A DNA stretch of 43,786 nucleotides from Lachnospiraceae bacterium (GTDB lineage Bacteria > Bacillota > Clostridia > Lachnospirales > Lachnospiraceae): positions 1 to 43,786 of the forward strand of contig CAADSM010000109.1 of the NCBI GenBank assembly GCA_900751785.1, written 5' to 3'. Made by a program: the position numbers and the translations under genes. The notes beneath the pieces are model-generated. The model was not told the origin of the DNA. It searched no databases and was given only the letters and a program-made list of their open reading frames with translations. Below, piece after piece: positions 8,053-15,230 of this stretch. How positions within the stretch are numbered: position 1 is the stretch's first letter; each line of letters starts with the position of its first letter.

Positions 8053-8472
8053 TTATAAATCTTTCGCGACATCTCTTATAATCTGCGACACTCTTGCCTG
8101 AGTATACCCTACCGTCTCCGCCACATCATTCTGGCTCATATTTTCCAGGAACACCAACCCAAGCACAGACTTTTCTATCCCTTCCGGAAGTCCTGATATA
8201 AAGTCTTCCACTTCCTCGATTTCACTCTTCAGAACCTTTATCCTGGCTTCCCGCGCTCTGATCCGGTCCTTAATCCCGGATGCAGCCTTCGGCTCCGCCA
8301 TCTGGACCGTTATATGCTCCTCTATGTACGGGAAATCATCTCCGGACTTCGTAACCTTACCGGATACTGTCTCCACACTCTCAAGACGCTCCTGCAGTCT
8401 CTCAAGCTGTCTCTCAATCATTGCAAGCTCTCTCTTATTCTTCTTGTATCTGTTCAGCTTCTCCCGATCCAT
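8053..8472 (-). CDS. Sigma-region-4-like phage regulator
   Basis: 139 residues (ATG at 8472 with AAGGAG 8 nt upstream). A long coiled-coil N-terminal half (KKNKRELAMIERQLERLQERLE; second helix RAREARIKVLKSEIEEVEDFI) leads to a C-terminal sigma-70 region-4-type helix-turn-helix (MSQNDVAETVGYTQARVSQIIRD). Such proteins (ArpU/RinA-like or DUF1492-like) commonly sit at the end of the early region in Firmicutes phages and switch on late genes. The position just before the terminase end of the late module fits that role. It overlaps the start of the preceding gene by about 38 nt. Confidence 0.78.
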   Translation of the reverse strand: MDREKLNRYKKNKRELAMIERQLERLQERLESVETVSGKVTKSGDDFPYIEEHITVQMAEPKAASGIKDRIRAREARIKVLKSEIEEVEDFISGLPEGIEKSVLGLVFLENMSQNDVAETVGYTQARVSQIIRDVAKDL

Positions 8473-8695
8473 CCGCACCACTCCTTATCCCATATTTCTC
8501 TTCTACGTACTCCGCCGTGTCCCCAATCTGATCACCCTGCCTGCGGATCAGTGCCTTCACGCCGGTGTATGGTTTCCGTCTGAACCGCTCCGCAGCCTGG
8601 GGATCTGTCGCACGCTCCGACAGTCCTCCGTAATGGCGTTGGAGGTCAATCCTGATTTCCGCCGGACTCCGGCGGTTGTCTGTGCTACGTTTCAT
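8435..8695 (-). CDS. Small charged phage protein, unknown function
   Basis: 86 residues, rich in Arg and Glu, with PAEIRIDLQRHYGGLSERA near the N-terminus. It overlaps the upstream gene by ATGA (8692-8695) and runs about 38 nt into the sigma-like regulator gene, indicating translational coupling in a compact early operon. I do not recognise the family. Confidence 0.55.
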   Translation of the reverse strand: MKRSTDNRRSPAEIRIDLQRHYGGLSERATDPQAAERFRRKPYTGVKALIRRQGDQIGDTAEYVEEKYGIRSGADGSGEAEQIQEE

Positions 8696-8958
8696 TCAAT
8701 CCCGCCTTTCTCGACAATATCGATTGCTTTCCCCCATGTTTCCTTCCTCACCGAAGAGGAAAACGAATATGCAGTTCCTATGTCCATGCTATACATGTTT
8801 ATTGCATCCTCATATTTTTTTGTCATTTCAGATAACACCGATTCTTTATCAAAGGCTGTCGGCTGCTGTGCTATTGTTTCTTCCAGTTCGGGTACAACGT
8901 CAATCAGAACATTCCCTCTCAGGCTATCCATCAGACCGTCTGCATCAATCAGTCTCAT
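8692..8958 (-). CDS. Small phage protein of the MRLIDADGL type, unknown function
   Basis: 88 residues beginning MRLIDADGLMDSL with the phrase AQQPTAFD, a pattern seen in many small early proteins of Clostridia phages. An AGGAGGG precedes the ATG. Helical, soluble, no known domain. It overlaps both neighbours by a few bases, so it is part of the translationally coupled early operon. Confidence 0.65.
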   Translation of the reverse strand: MRLIDADGLMDSLRGNVLIDVVPELEETIAQQPTAFDKESVLSEMTKKYEDAINMYSMDIGTAYSFSSSVRKETWGKAIDIVEKGGIE

Positions 8959-9160
8959 CCGTCACCCTCCTGTTCCACGCTCCCGCGAACTCGTCATATT
9001 CGCAGTATCCAATACAAAAACTTATTCCGCAGTCGCAGTCAATTCGATATGGCTCACCACCGCTGTCAGGATCGTAAAATGTCGGATTCCATTCATCCGG
9101 TCCGCCATGCGCTACGACAGGTCTTCCACATTTGGGGCACACCTTCAAAATTTCACTCAT
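8945..9160 (-). CDS. Small zinc-ribbon-like protein (Lar-like)
   Basis: 71 residues starting at ATG 9160 behind GGAGG; the longer upstream frame is out of register with the neighbouring DUF551 gene and is not used. It has CPKCGRPVV near the N-terminus and CDCGISFC in the middle, then AGAWNRRV at the end. The Cys pairs plus a terminal W-N-R motif recall Lar-family restriction-alleviation proteins and related phage zinc ribbons. Homology to Lar is tentative; binding of one zinc is likely. Confidence 0.65.
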   Translation of the reverse strand: MSEILKVCPKCGRPVVAHGGPDEWNPTFYDPDSGGEPYRIDCDCGISFCIGYCEYDEFAGAWNRRVTDETD

Positions 9161-9776
9161 CCTTCCGCCTCCCCATGTCTTCCCGCCAGTCCGGCGCTTC
9201 TGTCTTATTTGCCGCCTGGTACGGCTCCGGGAGAGGACGCCAGGCGATAACATCATATATGTATCCGTTGTCATCGAACCATGTTCCATCCGGACTGTAC
9301 TTAAGAGTTGTTGATTCTGATGCTCCCCGGATTGTAACATTGTATTCAGGACAGTCATCGTCCTCAATGATTTCCTCTATATCTGCATTTACTTCAGGTA
9401 ACCGCTCCTCCACCGGGATCCAGCCGGCATCCATGCGACAGATAAAGTCTCTGAGCCATTCAACGTCCCGGTTAAAGCTTGCGATATCCTCATCCTGCAC
9501 TTCTCTCGGTTTATCGTTCCACAGCTCTCTTCCGACTCTCTGACCGCCGAAGAAAGACAACTTGTCTAAAACTTCAAGTGCGATCAGAACATCTGTATCT
9601 CGTGATGATCTCGCGGTTTCCGGATCATTTTCACGAGATAGGTGATTTTTGATGATCTTCTTCGCCATCTCCGCCATGTCTTTAATTCCGGCATTATATT
9701 CATCTCCAAAGTCAATCTCCATGTATTCTTTTACTTCCTGATCTATCTCTTCCAGAATCTTCTCTAATTCCTGCAT
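9153..9776 (-). CDS. DUF551-domain phage protein
   Basis: 207 residues. The N-terminal 120 residues are helical and acidic (KILEEIDQEVKEYMEIDFGDEY). The C-terminal part has the DUF551 pattern: GWIPVEERLPE near residue 118 and DVIAWRPLPEPY near 180. The domain is common in early regions of tailed phages and its function is unknown. The start lies 2 nt from the stop of the methyltransferase gene; the end overlaps the zinc-ribbon gene. Confidence 0.75.
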   Translation of the reverse strand: MQELEKILEEIDQEVKEYMEIDFGDEYNAGIKDMAEMAKKIIKNHLSRENDPETARSSRDTDVLIALEVLDKLSFFGGQRVGRELWNDKPREVQDEDIASFNRDVEWLRDFICRMDAGWIPVEERLPEVNADIEEIIEDDDCPEYNVTIRGASESTTLKYSPDGTWFDDNGYIYDVIAWRPLPEPYQAANKTEAPDWREDMGRRKDE

Positions 9777-9777
9777 G

Positions 9778-10239
9778 TCAGTCCACTCCTTTCATAAAGC
9801 ATAACCACCGAGTCTTACTTCTCTGGTCACCAAATAACGGCTCGTGTCCGATCGCTTTCAGCATATCCGCTGTCCTGATCTGCTGTTCATTCCATTTCAT
9901 GATTAGCGTATGTTGCGGTTTTAAAACTCTCATGCACTCGTTAAATCCTGCTTTCAGATACGGTTCCCACGCTTCAGGTAATACGCCGTACTTCATGGCG
10001 AGCCACGATTTTTCTCCGGCGTGGATAAGGTGAGGAGGATCGAAAACCACCAAATCGAAGGTATTATCATCAAATGGCATATCCCGAAAATCGATGATCA
10101 CGTCTGGATCAATAACAAGTGTTCTGCCGTCGCACAGAGTCGTTTTCAGCTTTCGATTATCGGCAAAAATAACATCAGTGTTGTTTCTGTTGAACCAGAA
10201 CATCCGACTTCCGCAGCACGCATCAAGTATTTTCGGCAT
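9778..10239 (-). CDS. Class I SAM-dependent methyltransferase
   Basis: 153 residues from the ATG at 10239, chosen because GGAGG (10247-10251) stands 7 nt away. Motif I reads ILDACCGSRMFWF and the catalytic-type motif IV reads VVFDPPHL; a conserved RWLCFMK ends the protein. Such DPPH enzymes in phage early regions are thought to methylate DNA, perhaps as protection from host restriction, but the substrate cannot be told from sequence. No target-recognition domain is evident at this short length. Confidence 0.75.
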   Translation of the reverse strand: MPKILDACCGSRMFWFNRNNTDVIFADNRKLKTTLCDGRTLVIDPDVIIDFRDMPFDDNTFDLVVFDPPHLIHAGEKSWLAMKYGVLPEAWEPYLKAGFNECMRVLKPQHTLIMKWNEQQIRTADMLKAIGHEPLFGDQRSKTRWLCFMKGVD

Positions 10240-10241
10240 TG

Positions 10242-10574
10242 TCATTCCTCCCACTTAATCCTCTGCCCGCAATTCAGGCAAAACTTATGCTCTTCTCTAT
10301 CTCCCATAGCTCCGATAGCCATATTGCATGACGGACATACATACATATCAAATTCTTCGTCAATGTCAACTGGTGCTTTCGCCGTATCCCGCTCCTTCAA
10401 CTCCACGATCTGCTCCGGGGTGAGGCCGGTGTCTTCGTAAGGTTTCAATTCTTCAATCCGCTTCCTCGCATCGTGCACCATATCAGATATATTAAGCTGG
10501 CCTGTAAATACCTTGTCGCCCTTGTGATCGTCTTCAACCTTTTTCAGATTTCTGATCATCGTTTCTGTATCCAT
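10242..10574 (-). CDS. Phage protein with C-terminal zinc ribbon
   Basis: 110 residues. The middle has the frequent phage phrase PYEDTGLTPEQIVELKERD and the C-terminus a CPSCNM...FCLNCGQRI zinc ribbon (about 79-105). Widespread in prophages of Clostridia; function unknown. It is the first gene after the inserted small ORF/moron region. Confidence 0.7.
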   Translation of the reverse strand: MDTETMIRNLKKVEDDHKGDKVFTGQLNISDMVHDARKRIEELKPYEDTGLTPEQIVELKERDTAKAPVDIDEEFDMYVCPSCNMAIGAMGDREEHKFCLNCGQRIKWEE

Positions 10575-10611
10575 CTCCGCTCTCCTTTCGTTTGTTCTGT
10601 GTCAACGCCCT

Positions 10612-10675
10612 AAATGGACTTTCTTCATTTCTACATCTGCAGAATCGTTATTAAAAGAAAAAAGGAGGTCCATTT
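10612..10675 (+). promoter_or_regulatory. Long stem sequestering the ribosome binding site of a small hydrophobic ORF
   Basis: 10612-10625 (AAATGGACTTTCTT) pairs over all 14 bases, with two G-U pairs, with 10662-10675 (AAGGAGGTCCATTT). The right arm contains the AAGGAGG that serves the ATG at 10678. In a plus-strand transcript the site would be hidden from ribosomes, as in many type I toxin mRNAs. I found no convincing plus-strand promoter upstream. Confidence 0.6.
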
Positions 10676-10677
10676 CT

Positions 10678-10821
10678 ATGAAAGACATGAAACTTTCAAC
10701 CGTTATCTATATTTTCATCTCCTCAATCCTTTTTGTTACACGTGTGTATCTTCAATTAGATGATCCTTTAATTCTCATCGAATACTTATTAAATGTCGTT
10801 TCACTACTATATGATGGCTAG
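10678..10821 (+). CDS. Small hydrophobic protein, type I toxin-like
   Basis: 47 residues, opposite in direction to all surrounding genes. A perfect AAGGAGG stands 9 nt before the ATG but lies inside a 14-bp stem. The product has one strongly hydrophobic segment (VIYIFISSILFVTRVYL, about residues 9-25) and a second hydrophobic stretch near the C-terminus (LILIEYLLNVVSLLY). A short hairpin (TCCTCC with GGAGGA) follows the stop. An antisense promoter-like sequence at 10845-10873 points into the gene from its 3' side. These features suggest a type I toxin-antitoxin unit or a small phage membrane protein. No family is recognised. Confidence 0.5.
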   Translation: MKDMKLSTVIYIFISSILFVTRVYLQLDDPLILIEYLLNVVSLLYDG

Positions 10822-10844
10822 TCCTCCCGCTGAGGAGGATTGAC

Positions 10845-10873
10845 CATATATGATATAATCTGATTTTGGGCAA
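10845..10873 (-). promoter_or_regulatory. Minus-strand promoter candidate after terminator
   Basis: TTGCCC (10868-10873) and TATATG (10845-10850) with a 17-nt spacer. It lies directly after the terminator at 10874-10906, so it could restart the early operon (10574 and onward) and at the same time make RNA antisense to the small hydrophobic ORF. Confidence 0.45.
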
Positions 10874-10906
10874 TAAAAAACCAACCACCAAATATTGATG
10901 GTTGGT
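10874..10906 (-). terminator. Intrinsic terminator of the 10914-11276 gene
   Basis: An 11-bp stem (10880-10890 with 10896-10906) with a 5-nt loop, followed on the minus strand by TTTTTT. It begins 7 nt after the stop codon and is the cleanest terminator in the early region. Confidence 0.85.
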
Positions 10907-10913
10907 AATGCAA

Positions 10914-11276
10914 TTACTCAAAATACTTATTAATCTTATAAATCGCCTCTCCCACCGAGCGAAACATATCCAAACTGATTCGAGAATTTGTCTTCGTAGA
11001 AAAACCATAGGCATTCGCTTCCATGATTCCCCAAGCATAAGCATTATGCTCATTAGACACATCCATTATGCTATTACGGCTTTTGTCCAAATAGTGTGCC
11101 TCTTCGCGTATTTCATTTTTAAGACTTTTATATTCTTCTCGAATTGCATCTTGCAATTCCGTTTCTCCATGAACTAGATACCGATCTATATTTTTTTCGA
11201 GATTTTTTAACCGCCTTATGTATGAATCTTTGCGTGATACAATTTCAGAAGCAGTCATTTTCTTTAAATCTACCAT
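10914..11276 (-). CDS. Self-contained phage cargo gene, unknown function
   Basis: 120 residues from ATG 11276 (GGAGG at 11283-11287, 6-nt spacer). The N-terminal 70 residues are strongly helical and charged (RRLKNLEKNIDRYL, EYKSLKNEIREEAHYLD), likely a coiled coil; the C-terminal part (AYAWGIMEANAYGFSTKT) looks globular. The gene has its own TTGAAT-17-TATGAT promoter and own terminator, lower GC than its neighbours, and no coupling to the early operon. This is the layout of a moron expressed from the prophage. I do not recognise the family; an exclusion or defence role is possible but unproven. Confidence 0.7.
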   Translation of the reverse strand: MVDLKKMTASEIVSRKDSYIRRLKNLEKNIDRYLVHGETELQDAIREEYKSLKNEIREEAHYLDKSRNSIMDVSNEHNAYAWGIMEANAYGFSTKTNSRISLDMFRSVGEAIYKINKYFE

Positions 11277-11301
11277 TTTCTTCCTCCGACCATTTCTTTT
11301 C

Positions 11302-11330
11302 ATCATACCACTCCAACCATCAATATTCAA
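11302..11330 (-). promoter_or_regulatory. Promoter of the 10914-11276 cargo gene
   Basis: TTGAAT (11325-11330) and TATGAT (11302-11307) with exactly 17 nt between, 26 nt before the start codon. It lies in the gap after the replication gene, supporting independent expression. Confidence 0.6.
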
Positions 11331-11378
11331 TTGTCAAGGTACAAATTTGCCCCTGCAGGAGTCTGGCTCCTTTCTTTT

Positions 11379-12230
11379 TCACTTTCCGAGCAACTGGCTC
11401 TCCAATGCATCCATGTCATAACTCCGCCGCTCGAAATTATTATTGTTTCTCGCCTTCCCGTTTCCAGATCCAGAACCTTCCCGTTTCTTCTCCGTCTTAG
11501 TCTTATAGAAAGACTTCCATCTCCCAACAGTCGCCTTTTTCGCGATAGAAATTCTCTCATTATCATTATCACTAATGGTTAGGAGTTCTTCCCTCAGCAT
11601 CTGTATTTCTTCCTCCATCGCCTCTCCGTGATAGTTATTACGGACAAGGAGATACATCTGGAATACCCGTTCCAGTTCCGGCGAAAATCCAGTATTATAT
11701 ATACTTTTATTTACTTTACTTTTCTTTAGGGATTCTTCCGCGGAATTTCCCTCGTTTTTCCCGGAAAAACCCTCCGATTTCCCGGAAGAACCTTCAAAAA
11801 GGGTGCACTTAATAAAGGGTTCCGTCTCTCCTTTTTTCAAAAGCCAGAACCGCCCGACTTCGATCGGATTTTTCCTCGCCCGTTCTTTCACCGCGAGCTG
11901 AAATCTCCGCTGTATCCCGGCAGAGGTCAAGACCTTGTCCGACTGAAAAAGTGTGTTGTCAAACAGTGACCGTGACAGCAAGAAGTTCAAGACCTGCTTC
12001 GCCTTATTCTGATCCATCTTCAGATCATCTGAAATAATGTACTCAAAATCATCATCCACCTGTATGTAGTATCCCTGCTTATAGATCTCGCAGAGCAGGT
12101 AGATATAAAACACGATACCGTCCCGTCCATACCGGGCTCTCAGTATCTTTATCTTTGGATCTTCGAAGAAGTCCACATCCAGAGGGAAGTATGACAGGCC
12201 GCTCTTCTTTGGTCTGGCCAATGCTGTCAC
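11379..12230 (-). CDS. DnaD-like phage replication protein (DUF4373/Lin1244-type)
   Basis: 283 residues. The N-terminal 100 residues match the DUF4373/Lin1244 domain (SYFPLDVDFFEDPKIKIL, then GIVFYIYLLCEIYKQGYYI), a winged-helix-type fold related to DnaD replication initiators. The middle is a low-complexity Ser/Gly/Glu stretch (EGSSGKSEGFSGKNEGNS) and the C-terminus is basic. It probably opens the phage origin or loads host helicase. No dnaC-like loader follows, so host machinery may be used. The GTG start stands directly after the stop of the rusA remnant. Confidence 0.75.
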   Translation of the reverse strand: MTALARPKKSGLSYFPLDVDFFEDPKIKILRARYGRDGIVFYIYLLCEIYKQGYYIQVDDDFEYIISDDLKMDQNKAKQVLNFLLSRSLFDNTLFQSDKVLTSAGIQRRFQLAVKERARKNPIEVGRFWLLKKGETEPFIKCTLFEGSSGKSEGFSGKNEGNSAEESLKKSKVNKSIYNTGFSPELERVFQMYLLVRNNYHGEAMEEEIQMLREELLTISDNDNERISIAKKATVGRWKSFYKTKTEKKREGSGSGNGKARNNNNFERRSYDMDALESQLLGK

Positions 12231-12350
12231 CTACCTTCCATCCGTATATTCCTCATACGAAATGCTGTGCTTCAGATGCTTATTGTAAACAGTACGGGCC
12301 CGGGCTTTTCCCTGGGGCTTGCCGGGCACCTGAAATGTGACTGATTGCAC
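12231..12350 (-). pseudogene. Truncated rusA, N-terminal fragment
   Basis: A 39-codon frame with GTG start (GGAG upstream) whose product begins VTFQVPGKPQGKARART, the characteristic N-terminus of RusA-family Holliday junction resolvases. A complete RusA is about 110-130 residues with several catalytic aspartates further on; here the frame ends at TAG after EEYTDGR and the next gene begins at once. The resolvase is thus deleted or was replaced by the replication gene. It could still be translated as a leader peptide for the replication gene. Confidence 0.65.
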
Positions 12351-12365
12351 GTTCTTCTCCTTTCC

Positions 12366-12394
12366 CCGGTGCCGGTATTCACTGCCGGCACCGG
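12366..12394. repeat. Perfect 10-bp inverted repeat
   Basis: CCGGTGCCGG (12366-12375) and CCGGCACCGG (12385-12394) around a 9-nt loop, in the gap between the DUF2303-like gene and the rusA remnant. No T run follows on either strand, so it is not a standard terminator; an RNA processing site or origin element is possible. Confidence 0.6.
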
Positions 12395-12454
12395 AAGTTT
12401 CTGGTTTTCAAGTTCCATGTGACATCTATCAAAATTCTAAGGAGATGCAGTCTG

Positions 12455-13195
12455 TTATGCGATGATCGTCAGATTCTTCTTATATCCATCTGCAAGCTCG
12501 TGCTCGAAGTAATCCTTGATCTTCAGCATTGCAGCGTGTTTCCAGAGCCCGTTATCTGCCTCAACCAACTTAAACATTGGAGTACCATTCCCGTCATCCT
12601 TAACACGGAACACATACAGGCTGGAAGGCTGCTCCACCTCGGCAAATGTACGGTACGGGATCAGGCTCACCGGGTTCGGAACCTGTACATCGACGCGCTG
12701 CACGCCAGTCTTGATCGTTGTTTTCTGAGAGATTCCATCATCCGAATAGGATGCTGTAGTTCCTGCCTGGATATTGCCGGCAACCTGCATGATGGTCTTC
12801 AGGTCGTCATTCTCTGCGAAGTTTGCCTGGAGCTCGATCAGGAAGCGCTCCTGATCGTAATACTTGTCAAACTGAAATTCATTCACAATAGCATCGCACA
12901 CGAAAAGCGTTTCCCTGCGGCGTTCTGCGAGAAGACCGGAATATAATTCCACTTTCTTCGGGCTCACGATATGTAAGATCATCTTCTCCCGGAGCTCTTC
13001 CCTCTTGCCAGTGATGTAGTCAACCATCGCGGACAGAGTATTTACATGGATCGCATCTGCCAGATCTTCCATTCCATATCTTCTGAGATCCTTATTGCAG
13101 TAGGTCTTGCCTGCGATCTCCGTCACGATTGGCTGCATACTCTCTTCTTTCAGCACGTTCACATACTGTAACGCTTCTTTTAATCCTTCAAACAT
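12455..13195 (-). CDS. Conserved phage early protein, possibly DUF2303-like
   Basis: 246 residues. It has a helical N-terminus, a central segment MILHIVSPKKVELYSGLLAE followed by RRRETLFVCDA and ERFLIELQANF, and a C-terminal half with PNPVSLIPYRTFAEVEQPSS. The PKKVEL...RRRET...F.IELQ pattern is reminiscent of the DUF2303/YfdQ family found beside phage recombination genes. That link is tentative. Its place between the HerA/recombination block and the replication gene suggests a role in phage DNA metabolism. Confidence 0.65.
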   Translation of the reverse strand: MFEGLKEALQYVNVLKEESMQPIVTEIAGKTYCNKDLRRYGMEDLADAIHVNTLSAMVDYITGKREELREKMILHIVSPKKVELYSGLLAERRRETLFVCDAIVNEFQFDKYYDQERFLIELQANFAENDDLKTIMQVAGNIQAGTTASYSDDGISQKTTIKTGVQRVDVQVPNPVSLIPYRTFAEVEQPSSLYVFRVKDDGNGTPMFKLVEADNGLWKHAAMLKIKDYFEHELADGYKKNLTIIA

Positions 13196-13209
13196 CTTTC
13201 TTATCCTCC

Positions 13210-13656
13210 TTATGCTTCCCTTGCTTTTCTCAGATCTACTACATTACCGCCGGATGCCTGTCCGACGATCTCTCCGGTTTCTGTATCAACTGTCCTGCCG
13301 TCGATCTCCTGCACCGGACCGTCCGGCTGATACGGTTCTACATCCTCCATGCTCATCTGCCCCGGGATCTGGTTCCCGATCTCTCCCACTTCAATCTCGC
13401 CGCTTTTCAGGTCTTTCCGGATGCCCAGGGCGGTCACTGCACCGAGCGTCGGCGCCAGCGTTGACTTCGTCGTGATGCTTGTAGTGATGAAATCGCGCTG
13501 TTCATTCGGCTACAGAGTGATAGTCACGGTGATCTTCCTGGCTGTCTTTGCCTCTGTGTTGGGATCGGCAATGTTCCGCGCGACCGCCTCCATCTCCCGG
13601 TTGATCTGCTGTGTCAGTTCTCCATTAGAGAACTTTTCAATGTTGATGTGTTTCAT
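13210..13656 (-). pseudogene. Replication-terminator-like phage gene interrupted by an in-frame amber codon
   Basis: A 149-codon reading frame from ATG 13656 to the stop at 13210 that is open throughout except for one TAG at 13510-13512 (codon 49). Upstream of it the product reads MKHINIEKFSNGELTQQINRE and ends KITVTITL; after it PNEQRDFITTS...STLAPTLGAV continues in the same frame with coding character up to VVDLRKAREA. The family (phage replication terminator-like proteins beside recombination genes) normally has Lys or a similar residue there, so a single substitution probably broke the gene. TAG is used as an ordinary stop by other genes here, so recoding of all TAG is unlikely. Local readthrough or restart cannot be excluded. 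Confidence 0.75.
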
Positions 13657-13673
13657 AGTGATTTTCTCCTTTC

Positions 13674-15227
13674 TTATGAATTCATATATCTGTTAATCCC
13701 ACTTATCAGATCAGCCTTGGAGCTTTTTTTCCACATATCCCAAAATTCAATGGTACTGGACTGCGGTCTCTCTTTCGCAAGCTTCACCTTAATCTTCAAC
13801 GGAATCGGTACCGCATCACCGATGACCAGAACCTCTCCCGGGCTGAATGTGGTCGTGGAATCAATGATATCCTCATTTCCATCCGGCAACATGCCTTTGA
13901 CCATGGATTTATCCGTCTCATTATTCAGTTTTGATACAATAAAATTTGCACATTGAGCCATGATTGTTTTATTCAGCTCAGACGGCCGCTGGCTTGCAAC
14001 AAAAAGCGTCACGCCAAACTTTCGTCCCTCTTTCGCGATGTTCTCGAAGATCTCAACCATACGCCGCTCTGAAGCTGAAAGCTGAAAATTATTCGGTATA
14101 TAAACATGCGCCTCATCGCATACAAGTGTCACCGGCGTGATCTCTCCGTCCCTGAATGTCTGCTGTACTCCGTAAACCAGTTTTGTTACCGCCCCGATCA
14201 CAGATATAGCAACATCATGAGGCATATTGGAGAGGTCGATATTTTTGACCGGTTTATCATTTCCAAGGATCTGAACTATCAGTTTCTCCAGATAACTCTG
14301 GTCAGCTTCTTGAAATAGAAATGACAGTCTTGCATCATTTTCTTTTGATTCCAATGTGCTGATAATACTGTGAAGACGCCCGTTGTATTCGCCTTTTACT
14401 TTCTTGGGAAGCCCTGCACTGGAACCAGTTTTGTAAAATTCTCCTGTCTCCACCTGTTCCTCATTCAGACATTTGAGATGATCTATCATTTTTCTGTAGC
14501 TGAAATAAACCGGTTTCCCTTCATTTCCTTCAGGGCATATCTGGTTATAACATTTCCGAAGCGCAGTCATGGCAACCGTTGCCGACTCCTCTTTGATTTT
14601 CAGAATATTTGATACCATGTCCGAAAATCCAAACATCCAGATCGGAAACGGCGTTACCGCATCAAATCGAATATTCCGGGCATATGACAACTCCCTGTAT
14701 TCGCCGTGAATGTCAAATACTATGATATTTGCCCCGGGAAGCTTACTCGTTTCCTCCAGGATCTTCGCCACTGTCTCTGATTTTCCAGAACCGGTATTTC
14801 CTACAATGCAGGAATGCCTTTGAAAGAAACGGTTACCGTCTACCCATGCCGGGCACTGATAAGCCGCATATTGTCCGATGCAGAACCCGCTGTCCGGCTG
14901 ACTGATCATCCTGGAGAACTCTTCGCCGTCAATATCCCGTGCAGTAATATCTGTTGTAGGATACTGATCCAAGGCTTTACTGAATTTTCCATCATGAACG
15001 CTTCCTATGATCGAGCACTCTACAACCTTGACGCTTGTCCCTCCCAGTATGAAGTCATCGTCTTCAATGCCGGCTTCAGTATCATTATCAGTCACGGCCG
15101 TCACCATCGTGATCAGCTCTGCAGCCCCGTCTGTAATGGAGATCAGGTCATTGATCCTGACATTGCTGAACTCCTGCTGATCTGTCCGGATCTGCACTTT
15201 ATCACTTAAAATCTTGATCAGTTTCAC
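13674..15227 (-). CDS. HerA-type hexameric ATPase
   Basis: 517 residues. An N-terminal beta-barrel of HAS-barrel type (about 1-110) precedes a FtsK/HerA ATPase core with Walker A GNTGSGKS (143-150), FDIHGEY (171-177), Walker B LVCDEAH (368-374), sensor LFVASQRPSELNK and an arginine-rich end. HerA proteins form DNA translocating rings that normally work with a nuclease such as NurA for end resection, or with effectors in defence. Here the partner is probably the Cas4/RecB-like nuclease gene 3 nt upstream. Early phage genes of this type are thought to serve recombination-dependent replication. Membership of HerA is clear; the partner is inferred. Confidence 0.85.
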   Translation of the reverse strand: MKLIKILSDKVQIRTDQQEFSNVRINDLISITDGAAELITMVTAVTDNDTEAGIEDDDFILGGTSVKVVECSIIGSVHDGKFSKALDQYPTTDITARDIDGEEFSRMISQPDSGFCIGQYAAYQCPAWVDGNRFFQRHSCIVGNTGSGKSETVAKILEETSKLPGANIIVFDIHGEYRELSYARNIRFDAVTPFPIWMFGFSDMVSNILKIKEESATVAMTALRKCYNQICPEGNEGKPVYFSYRKMIDHLKCLNEEQVETGEFYKTGSSAGLPKKVKGEYNGRLHSIISTLESKENDARLSFLFQEADQSYLEKLIVQILGNDKPVKNIDLSNMPHDVAISVIGAVTKLVYGVQQTFRDGEITPVTLVCDEAHVYIPNNFQLSASERRMVEIFENIAKEGRKFGVTLFVASQRPSELNKTIMAQCANFIVSKLNNETDKSMVKGMLPDGNEDIIDSTTTFSPGEVLVIGDAVPIPLKIKVKLAKERPQSSTIEFWDMWKKSSKADLISGINRYMNS

Positions 15228-15230
15228 TAT

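Noticed and set aside
8324..9250. 308-codon plus-strand frame over the early operon
   Set aside because: Antisense to a run of overlapping small early genes that have ribosome binding sites; the product is Ser/Pro-rich and shows no domain.
13210..13656. General reassignment of TAG as a sense codon in this phage
   Set aside because: The scaffold gene, the rusA stub and the small toxin-like ORF end in TAG at sensible places, so only one gene is affected.
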